Below are positions 1 to 6,024 of a DNA stretch of 6,794 nucleotides, piece after piece; position 1 is the first letter of the stretch, and every line of letters starts with the position of its first letter. Source of the stretch: Akkermansiaceae bacterium UBA985 (GTDB lineage Bacteria; Verrucomicrobiota; Verrucomicrobiia; Verrucomicrobiales; Akkermansiaceae); contig DBBL01000198.1 of the NCBI GenBank assembly GCA_002292185.1, positions 1 to 6,794 of the forward strand, written 5' to 3'. A model generated the notes under the pieces. It had not been told where the DNA came from, did not search any database, and saw nothing but the letters and a program-made list of their open reading frames with translations. A program made the translations under genes and the position numbers.

Positions 1-120
1 AAGCCAGCTAAGAAGAAGGCAGCCAAGAAAAAGGCCGCTAAGAAGCCAGCCAAGAAGAAGGTAGCCAAGAAAAAGGCCGCTAAGAAGCCAGCCAAGAGGA
101 AAGCTGCTAAGAAGCGCAAG
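1..120 (+). repeat. 42-nt tandem repeat coding for the Lys/Ala tail, three visible units
   Basis: Three in-frame copies can be lined up at 1-39 (first codon cut off by the window edge), 40-81 and 82-120. Each codes for a variant of KKPAKKKAAKKKAA. Units 1 and 2 are nearly identical at the DNA level over their shared part. Unit 3 has diverged (AAG to AGG giving Arg, GCC to GCT, and the end changed to KKRK). The array continues to the left beyond the window. Such repeats commonly change copy number by slippage or recombination. Confidence 0.8.
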
Positions 121-123
121 TAA
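1..123 (+). CDS. Histone H1-like Lys/Ala/Pro-rich DNA-binding protein, C-terminal end (5' truncated)
   Basis: The window opens inside this gene. Forty residues in frame 1 are visible before the TAA at 121-123, made only of Lys, Ala, Pro, Arg and one Val, in units such as KKPAKKKVAKKKAA. Tails of this kind are known from eukaryotic linker histone H1 and from bacterial H1-like proteins (chlamydial Hc1/Hc2 type, AlgP type), where the disordered, highly positive tail binds and condenses DNA without sequence specificity. By inference this is a nucleoid-associated protein or a DNA-binding tail fused to another domain. The N-terminal part lies outside the window, so the parent family cannot be named. 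A lysine-rich tail on a ribosomal or other RNA-binding protein is an alternative. The gene ends 23 nt before a strong terminator, so it is the last gene of its transcript. Confidence 0.75.
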   Translation, partial: KPAKKKAAKKKAAKKPAKKKVAKKKAAKKPAKRKAAKKRK

Positions 124-146
124 TCTTCAATTACAATTCATACATC

Positions 147-181
147 AACCCCGACTTCCTCACGGCAGTCGGGGTTTTTTT
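147..181 (+). terminator. Rho-independent terminator of the H1-like gene
   Basis: The 8-bp perfect stem CCCCGACT (149-156) pairs with AGTCGGGG (167-174), extended by two A-T pairs to 147-176. It has a 10-nt loop and is followed by a run of seven T at 175-181. This is a textbook intrinsic terminator in the plus direction. On the minus strand the stem is the same but is followed by TTGATGT rather than a T run, so it could stop the convergent minus-strand transcript only weakly. No other terminator is visible after that gene's stop at 188. Confidence 0.92.
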
Positions 182-187
182 GTCCCC

Positions 188-1108
188 CTACCAATCAGCA
201 GTTGGTAATACCATTCTAAAAACACCAACAGAGCGCCCCGCATTAGTATCAGGCATCGCATCGTAAAGAGTGTAGAGGTGGATGCCACTTCCTTTGCCAA
301 GCTTAACTGCCATATTATAAATGATCTTTCGTTGCTTCCCATATCTCGCTGCCAGATGATACAACACGCCTTGCCGGTTACGCCGATATCCAATCAGCTG
401 ACCTGGATCAACGTTTGCTACTGTATCACCAAATGCGTGCAGAACAGTCATTCGAGAGAGATTCTTGATGACAAAATGCTTATCTTTTAAGCGTCCTGCG
501 TCTGGCGAAATAACCGTGACCTGAGGCCTATCCATCCATGGCCTATTTTCATTTTTCAACAACGACGATGGAGATAGGAATACCACTCTACGCATACCAA
601 CTTCTCCAGCAGGCACCGTTACATAGGGCTCATAGCCATCGGTTACCTTTCTATAAAGCACGAACTCCCCTCCCGCTTTGATCGATCGCATCACTGTCGT
701 ATTATTAAACGCAATCTGGAATGGCCTCCACGTTTCCTCGGCTTTTGAATTTTTTGCGTTATCAACCAACCCCTTGTAATAGAGCTTACTTGGCGGCACT
801 TCACCTACTTGAGGCAACAGCATCGCCGCGTCGCCACGATTTTTTCCTGCACTATATCTTCTAGGTGGCACGGGACCTAAGGCGACTATCATGATCTTCG
901 TTTGCAGACTAAGCTCTTGCTCCTCCCCTCTTGATTGATGACAAGTGACAGCAATGATTGTCATAAAAAGTGTCACCAGCATCTTCCTGCCAAGCATTCG
1001 ATAACAGGCCGCCGCCCCGTTGATTGCCAAGTTTACCCTCATCATGCTTGCACATGACCACATCCTGTCTTGATGATCGTCATTTATATTTCTTCTCGTT
1101 GTAACCAT
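188..1108 (-). CDS. Exported protein of unknown family, downstream partner of the giant pilin-like gene
   Basis: I do not recognise the family. The longest reading frame is 306 residues. Its first ATG lies inside the upstream gene (25-nt overlap), and the first ~37 residues do not look like the start of an exported protein. Starting at Met38 (base 997) gives a classical signal peptide instead: Arg41-Lys42, then a hydrophobic core at about 44-54 (LVTLFMTIIAV). I therefore suspect a start at 997, or at Met22/23 (1045/1042), giving about 269-285 aa. No candidate has a good Shine-Dalgarno site; Met43 has only AGGA very close to it. Cys56 follows the core, but AVTC is a poor lipobox. The mature part is basic (by hand count, 35 Lys/Arg against 21 Asp/Glu), has no second membrane segment, and looks beta-rich (FVLYRKV, PYVTVPAGEV, PQVTVISPDAG, HFVIKNLS). 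The pattern 'P-A-G-E-V ... W-x-D-R-P ... N-L-S ... P-G' resembles, from memory, uncharacterised secreted verrucomicrobial proteins. Overlap and orientation imply co-transcription with the pilin-like gene, so a role on the same surface or periplasmic structure is inferred. Confidence 0.75.
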   Translation of the reverse strand: MVTTRRNINDDHQDRMWSCASMMRVNLAINGAAACYRMLGRKMLVTLFMTIIAVTCHQSRGEEQELSLQTKIMIVALGPVPPRRYSAGKNRGDAAMLLPQVGEVPPSKLYYKGLVDNAKNSKAEETWRPFQIAFNNTTVMRSIKAGGEFVLYRKVTDGYEPYVTVPAGEVGMRRVVFLSPSSLLKNENRPWMDRPQVTVISPDAGRLKDKHFVIKNLSRMTVLHAFGDTVANVDPGQLIGYRRNRQGVLYHLAARYGKQRKIIYNMAVKLGKGSGIHLYTLYDAMPDTNAGRSVGVFRMVLPTADW

Positions 1109-4100
1109 CGAAAGCTTTTTAGTTCGTATTTCCTACCCCACTTTTCGTTTACCGCACTAAGCTGGCCCCTTTCATAAGTTCCCGTGGCCGGATTGATCGA
1201 AGTCAAACAATCTAGTGGTCCATTGCCACTTGCTTGACTCACCTCCGATGACTTGTGATCAACATAATAAGGGGTACGCTCAACCGTTGCCTCAAGCCAT
1301 GCACGTGCTTGAATAATTCCTCCAGCGGAGGATTCGCCGTATGCGCGTATCGTGAATGTATCCCCTCTTGCCGCCATGAAGGGAGCTAGAGGATGAAGAA
1401 TATCCCCCTGTGTCAAAAATCCAGGAACGCCCCAAGCCTTACTTGTGGGCTGAACCGTATTCCACTTATCATCGTATCGATAACGATATCCTTCCTTGAA
1501 GACCTGCATATTATTATCTGGTGCATCGGAAGATGCCTCAACATTCACCGAAGTTGATAATTGCGTAGCCAGCCGCTCAAAGTTTTTGTTCAATCCACAG
1601 CTTTGTATCGCGGCATCAATAGTCCCCATGCACGATGTTTGATCCTGATCCGATACCAGTCTGCGATTCACAAAATCAGCAATAGAGACAAAGGGGCCTC
1701 TTTTTTTAACTTCATGGACGATTTTGACCGCTAACATTCTCACCTCATCAGCAGTGAGTTGACGCGCTCCCATCCACCCACCGGGCTGATCTGGCGCGGC
1801 AGCATCCGTGTCAGCCAAACCCTTCGGTTGCTGGCATCTCGCAAACGATACCATGCTAGCACTTGCTACCCCTGATCGCAGAGGGCGACTGATGCCAAGG
1901 GTGCCCGACAAAAAGGCTGTCCACGCTTCTACTGATGTTGAGTTCACATTGAACGCAGAGCGGTTTTTAAAATATTCCGCACTTCTCCAAAATGCCCAAT
2001 TCACGCCTTCATCACTCACAAGCATGCTTCTGACCGCATCCTTGGGCTGCTCACCATCTTCATTAAATTGATAGCGCCTATTCCATAAATACTCACCTTT
2101 ATCAGGATTCCATACAAATCGTTCTCCCGCCTCATCGAGAGGAATACTGGAGAAAAAATACCCGTCCCATAAATTATGGTTCACTTCATAGGCAATGTCA
2201 TAAGCCAGTACTTCATCTGCTGAACTGTGCTGCAAGTCACCCGCCTCTCTGAGTGCCGATTGATTGCCTATTTGCAGCAAGCCTTGAGAATCTGATATGA
2301 TACAGCGCGCACCATGACCTGCTGCCTTACCCCCTTCTCTTCCTGCTGCTTTACCAATAAGATAATCCCAACGACTAGCACCGTTGCCATTAGGCTCAAG
2401 TGAAGTGGCAACAGCATAGGCCGTGGAATCTGCCGGAGCATGCATATCTCTCAATGAGTGACCTACCAAGTAACTGGGGCTCCACGAATAGGGGCTTAGC
2501 ATAGCATGGCGCAAGCTCGCTACCGAGATCACGCCATAATCTTCAGAAGGCAAATCAAACAGCACCACATTGGGGAAAAAAGAAAAATCAACAGCCAAAC
2601 CAAAGGGGTTTTTAACAAAGCCATTGATGGATGGCGCCGGCATGTCGTGAACATCCATAGGGCGCTGAGGCACAAACTGAAGCAGCCATGGCCCCGTGCT
2701 GTTCATATACCACTTGTTGGCACATTGACTCGCGGGCGACCGGCTGACCAGTTGAGCTCTTACATTCCAATTCGCTATGGGGCAGACGTTATACACCATG
2801 TGCTCTTCTCGCCACCGTGCAGTCGTTGATGTTCCATGACGATGGGGCGATCGATTAGATGGATCTCCCTCACCCACCGTTTCATCCAGCCACAATAACT
2901 TGGCTCCCACTTGGTGGGTATGGGGGGCATTTTTTACAGGTGCCTCATCAAATGTTTGCAAATGGCCAAAACTCAAATCCTTTTGGTTTGCTGATCCCCA
3001 GTATAGCCCATTGCGATGAAATGTTTTAGTCGACTTAGCTCCTCCGGCTCCATTATTGACCAGCTGTATGGTCGGGTGCTTGAAGCTACTGTAAAGATCC
3101 TCAAGCGAAGCCGCCTGTCCGACCTTAAGCATAAACGGAAAATTTTCCACTTTGCCATCAGTTTGTAAATCAAGTGCGGGCTGGTAATCAAAAATTCTTC
3201 CAAAGTCTATATGCCCAAGATGTGCTTTGATACTTCTCCATTGGGGAGTCTGTATCTCATAAGCAACGGATGAATCATGATCATAGAAAAAGTGGTCCTC
3301 TCCTTGGATAGAATGCGGACTCAATACATTATCTGACACTGCGTCTAGGTTGTAGTGCTGTATCTTAATGCCGCCAGAAGAGAGACCTCCCCTCACCTTA
3401 GGTGAGAATACCAGACACTGCCCCGCTGACAAAACAGCAGGATCTAAGGTAAAGGCCAAATACCGGCGCGGCGGAAAGGGATTCGTTCTTATTTTATAAA
3501 CATCTCCTCCTGCATAGCCGCTCTTTTCAACCCAACGGTCAAAGACCTCGATACTTTGAGACTTCAGCTCTTGCTCGACATACTCCTTTTCTGGAAAGAA
3601 GTGCATACCATGCTTCACGCCGTAATAGGGGTTGGGCATGACCACAGATAAGGCCGTAGTTTTTAAAGCCCTATTATATGGATTCCACAAACAAACACGA
3701 GGGATGATATGGGTTCGAATACGATTGTTGTGGTGTGAGAAATAATAATGCCAACGACATTCCGTCATCACAGGATGAATCTTAGGAGCATGCTCTGCCC
3801 ATTTGGAAGCATCTACACAGGCACCATCAGATATACCGTGAGGCCAGTGAGTAGAAGGACGCATGCGCATTGCCTCTTGATCAAAAACGGTCTCCGCATA
3901 CTCCAAATCTGAGTATTTATGCTGCGCCCAATCTCTCAATGCCGCAAAAGAGGGCCCAAGCACACCATGCTCAGGCCCAGGTATGATTGGATATGATGAT
4001 GAAAAAAACTCAGGTTTCCCCTGTCCAACATATGACAAATCTATTGTTTTACGATTATCATGCGCCAACAATAATGGCGTTAAGTCACGACGCAATCCGC

Positions 4101-5061
4101 TCATCAACGTGTTGGTAAAAAGACCTGGAGAATATGTTGTAAAATGGTGATAATCTTGCGCCGGAGTGTCTTTCCAAGCTGGATTGTGTGCCTGGCTGAG
4201 TGATACTGTGGCATAGCTTATCAATTTACCCCTGTGAGGACGGGCATGCTTCATAAAGTCCCGATACGGAGCCTTTCCATCATCCCGCACTACCAACGCA
4301 GGATCAGAGCCGGGTGCCGCCTCAAGCGCTGCTTCTGTATGTTCAATCTCAGCACTGGGGGCTATACACGCCTTCTGATTATTGTCGGAGATAAACCAGG
4401 CATACGCCCCGTTTTCATGCGCTCCACCGACCTTCACCTTTTGAACCAGCACTTTACTCTTATCAAAATCTTCTGCGCTCATGGCCTTACCCAAGGTTCC
4501 CCGACCTAGCAAACTCACCACAGCATCACTGCCTTCATCCAAGCTCTCCCTCGGGTCAATCAGTCTATGACGTTTACTCACTAGCCATGTTTCCACGTGC
4601 TCCCGCTTCCAGCGCCCTTCAGACAAGCTGGTAATAGAATGCCTTAGATCCTGATAAGCTCCTTGAATAGAATACGGTTTACTCTCCAAATCCTCTGAAG
4701 CCTTGCCAATCAGAGGCCAATCTTGACCCTGATAACGGTGAGTCGTCTTCCAGACTCCTAGCCATTCTCTATTGGCTAGCGGAGGCTCTTGGTCAGAACC
4801 TTCAAGGATCGCCGCCTTCGCTGTCACCCGCTGATCCGGACCCGTATACTTTTGTAACTCCCCCATCGCCATCATCAAAGCCATGCGAGCATTGGCTCGG
4901 GCCGCTAGCTCATGAACATTTCGCTTCGACCCCCTCGACTCAAGATCTGAGAGAGATATCACCCCCAGTAAAACAACCACCATAAGCACCATAAGCATCA
5001 TCAAAGCCACCAGCGAAAAGCCTTTTTCAGTAAAGGGCTTACGAGGAATCATTAAATGCAT
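1084..5061 (-). CDS. Giant prepilin-like protein, Verru_Chthon cassette protein A type
   Basis: This 1325-aa protein starts with a class III (prepilin) signal: a short basic leader with Arg7, Lys8 and Lys13, a cleavage site K-G14|F-S-L-V, then a hydrophobic helix at about 15-37. Position +5 is Ala, not the Glu of major pilins, as in GspK- and PilX-type minor pseudopilins. The helix runs into an amphipathic stretch (ARANARMALMMAMGELQ, 55-70) followed by GPDQRVTA (74-81). Further signatures are YAWFISD (220-226), LWNPYN (458-463), an AGQCLVFSPK segment (546-555), FNVNSTSVEAW (1037-1047), PFVSIADFVNRRL (1123-1135) and GDTFTIRAYGE (1233-1243). I recognise these together as marks of the Verru_Chthon cassette protein A group, whose biological role is unknown. 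The expected location is the inner membrane, with the large domain outside and possibly packed into a pseudopilus. The start at 5061 gives the leader; Met4 (5052) is a near-equal alternative, and neither has a Shine-Dalgarno site. It is the first gene of its unit. Cassette partners B, C and D are not in this window. The frame is intact over its whole length. Confidence 0.88.
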   Translation of the reverse strand: MHLMIPRKPFTEKGFSLVALMMLMVLMVVVLLGVISLSDLESRGSKRNVHELAARANARMALMMAMGELQKYTGPDQRVTAKAAILEGSDQEPPLANREWLGVWKTTHRYQGQDWPLIGKASEDLESKPYSIQGAYQDLRHSITSLSEGRWKREHVETWLVSKRHRLIDPRESLDEGSDAVVSLLGRGTLGKAMSAEDFDKSKVLVQKVKVGGAHENGAYAWFISDNNQKACIAPSAEIEHTEAALEAAPGSDPALVVRDDGKAPYRDFMKHARPHRGKLISYATVSLSQAHNPAWKDTPAQDYHHFTTYSPGLFTNTLMSGLRRDLTPLLLAHDNRKTIDLSYVGQGKPEFFSSSYPIIPGPEHGVLGPSFAALRDWAQHKYSDLEYAETVFDQEAMRMRPSTHWPHGISDGACVDASKWAEHAPKIHPVMTECRWHYYFSHHNNRIRTHIIPRVCLWNPYNRALKTTALSVVMPNPYYGVKHGMHFFPEKEYVEQELKSQSIEVFDRWVEKSGYAGGDVYKIRTNPFPPRRYLAFTLDPAVLSAGQCLVFSPKVRGGLSSGGIKIQHYNLDAVSDNVLSPHSIQGEDHFFYDHDSSVAYEIQTPQWRSIKAHLGHIDFGRIFDYQPALDLQTDGKVENFPFMLKVGQAASLEDLYSSFKHPTIQLVNNGAGGAKSTKTFHRNGLYWGSANQKDLSFGHLQTFDEAPVKNAPHTHQVGAKLLWLDETVGEGDPSNRSPHRHGTSTTARWREEHMVYNVCPIANWNVRAQLVSRSPASQCANKWYMNSTGPWLLQFVPQRPMDVHDMPAPSINGFVKNPFGLAVDFSFFPNVVLFDLPSEDYGVISVASLRHAMLSPYSWSPSYLVGHSLRDMHAPADSTAYAVATSLEPNGNGASRWDYLIGKAAGREGGKAAGHGARCIISDSQGLLQIGNQSALREAGDLQHSSADEVLAYDIAYEVNHNLWDGYFFSSIPLDEAGERFVWNPDKGEYLWNRRYQFNEDGEQPKDAVRSMLVSDEGVNWAFWRSAEYFKNRSAFNVNSTSVEAWTAFLSGTLGISRPLRSGVASASMVSFARCQQPKGLADTDAAAPDQPGGWMGARQLTADEVRMLAVKIVHEVKKRGPFVSIADFVNRRLVSDQDQTSCMGTIDAAIQSCGLNKNFERLATQLSTSVNVEASSDAPDNNMQVFKEGYRYRYDDKWNTVQPTSKAWGVPGFLTQGDILHPLAPFMAARGDTFTIRAYGESSAGGIIQARAWLEATVERTPYYVDHKSSEVSQASGNGPLDCLTSINPATGTYERGQLSAVNEKWGRKYELKSFRWLQREEI

Positions 5062-5274
5062 TACAACCGATTTAAAAAGTTAGATTATCATTCTGTTAGC
5101 CTTAGATCGAATTACTAACAATCATTAAGTTCATACTTGTGTTAGACCCCCCAACAATGGGGCCTTGAACCGCCATTACCCCCTGCTATTTAATTACAGG
5201 GTGTTTAAATAAAAGTCTGCCAATCTGCGTTTTTCATGGTGGCAATTCCCTCTGAGTCTTGTAAAAGATCGCTC
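5062..5274. other. Divergent intergenic control region
   Basis: This AT-rich spacer lies between the start of the minus-strand pilin-like gene and the start of the plus-strand phosphatase. It codes for nothing convincing. On the minus strand, GATAAT (bases 5089-5084) is a 5/6 match to a sigma70 -10 box 23 nt from the pilin-like start, but I found no good -35 box at 16-18 nt, so it is only a candidate. Small inverted repeats are visible: TGTTAG/CTAACA (5094-5099/5115-5120), CCCCA/TGGGG (5149-5153/5158-5162, ACAA loop), AATGG/CCATT (5156-5160/5173-5177) and CCCTG/CAGGG (5181-5185/5197-5201). None has a T run that would make it a terminator. Confidence 0.5.
5165..5194 (+). promoter_or_regulatory. 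Possible sigma70-type promoter of the phosphatase gene
   Basis: TTGAAC (5165-5170, 4/6 to TTGACA) is separated by 18 nt from TTTAAT (5189-5194, 5/6 to TATAAT). Transcription would begin near 5200-5202, leaving a leader of about 35 nt to the ATG at 5236 or 75 nt to the preferred ATG at 5275. The match is modest and the surrounding DNA is AT-rich, so chance is a real alternative. Confidence 0.3.
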
Positions 5275-6024
5275 ATGAATTATTTGGACGTAGCCAAACA
5301 AGCCGCCTGCCAAGCTGGAGCATTCCTCAAGGAGCACTTTGGAAAACCTCTCGATGTGGACGAGGCCAAACACCATGACATCAAGCTTGCCCTTGACCGC
5401 GAGAGCCAAGACTTGATTACCCGAGTGATATTAGGCGCTTTTCCTGACCACGCCATTTATGGAGAAGAAGGTCTCGCCGGCAACCAGGACAGTGAATACC
5501 AATGGATTGTCGACCCCATTGATGGCACGGTGAATTTTTTCTACGGCATTCCCCACTACTGCGTTTCCATCGCACTACGCCATAAGGGCGAGCTGATTCT
5601 GGGAACGATCTTTGACCCCAGCATGGGCGACCTCTGGGAGGTCGAAAAAGGCAGCCCGGCATTACTCAATGGCGAGCCGATTTCTGTGAGTCCACGCACC
5701 AAGCTGGAGGAATGCGCGCTTTTTGTTGGCTGCGGCAAAGATGAGGAAGCCCTTACCACAGGCCTTGAACGTTTTCGTAAAGCCTCACTGAGGGCTCGTA
5801 AGATGCGCATGATGGGCTCGGCGGCACTTGGCATGGCCTATGTGGCCACCGGCAGGCTCGACGCTTATGTGGAGTCCCGTATTTCGCTCTGGGACATCGC
5901 AGCTGGTCAGCTCCTACTGGAGGCCGCCGGCGGTAAAACCGAACTGACTGAGATTCCTGGCAATGCCGATGCTTGGTCAATCGTCGCCACCAATGGCAAG
6001 ATTCCTATTGAGGAAATTCTCTAG
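5275..6024 (+). CDS. Inositol monophosphatase family protein (Mg2+-dependent sugar/inositol phosphatase)
   Basis: A 249-aa protein of the FIG/IMPase superfamily, which hydrolyses phosphomonoesters such as inositol 1-phosphate with Mg2+. The metal site is complete: Asp41 in the LALDRES segment, GEE (63-65), DPIDGT (80-85, with Asp80 and Asp83) and SLWDIAAG (204-211, with Asp207). The C-terminal EAAGG (216-220) is also typical. Length matches the family (about 250-270). I chose the ATG at 5275 because MNYLDVAKQAACQAGAFL aligns with the usual N-terminal helix of the family. An in-frame ATG at 5236 would add 13 residues without similarity and has no ribosome binding site; only a weak AAAAGA precedes 5275. 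The substrate cannot be read from the sequence: SuhB-like inositol phosphatase, histidinol-phosphatase or another sugar phosphatase are all possible. The protein should be cytoplasmic, as no signal peptide is seen. It is transcribed away from the pilin-like gene and its stop overlaps the stop of the convergent ABC gene. Confidence 0.93.
   Translation: MNYLDVAKQAACQAGAFLKEHFGKPLDVDEAKHHDIKLALDRESQDLITRVILGAFPDHAIYGEEGLAGNQDSEYQWIVDPIDGTVNFFYGIPHYCVSIALRHKGELILGTIFDPSMGDLWEVEKGSPALLNGEPISVSPRTKLEECALFVGCGKDEEALTTGLERFRKASLRARKMRMMGSAALGMAYVATGRLDAYVESRISLWDIAAGQLLLEAAGGKTELTEIPGNADAWSIVATNGKIPIEEIL

Noticed and set aside
160..393. Minus-strand open frame of 77 codons overlapping the 3' end of the exported-protein gene
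   Set aside because: It ends inside the terminator stem-loop, overlaps a better gene in another frame on the same strand, and shows no features of a protein.
932..997. Lipoprotein signal on the exported protein (Cys56 after the hydrophobic core)
   Set aside because: The residues before the cysteine are A-V-T. A lipobox needs Leu/Val/Ile at -3 and Ala/Gly/Ser at -1, so ordinary secretion or membrane anchoring is more likely.
1808..2071. Plus-strand open frame of 87 codons, antisense to the pilin-like gene
   Set aside because: It covers the reverse of the conserved FNVNSTSVEAW region, so its length is explained by the real coding strand; no ribosome binding site or family pattern is seen.
2506..2829. 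Plus-strand open frame of 107 codons inside the giant pilin-like gene
   Set aside because: It lies entirely antisense to a gene with recognisable family signatures, has no domain pattern, and has the mixed composition of a shadow frame.
5181..5215. Terminator hairpin CCCTG/CAGGG before the phosphatase
   Set aside because: The stem is only 5 bp with an 11-nt loop, and the following GTTTAAATAAAA lacks a T run. No plus-strand gene lies just upstream to be terminated.
5236..5274. Upstream ATG as the true start of the phosphatase
   Set aside because: The 13 extra residues (MVAIPSESCKRSL) lie before the usual family N-terminus and no ribosome binding site precedes them. It is kept as an alternative only.
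5194..5409. Minus-strand open frame of 71 codons over the phosphatase start
   Set aside because: It is antisense to the conserved N-terminal helix of the phosphatase and runs across the proposed promoter; it is a shadow frame.
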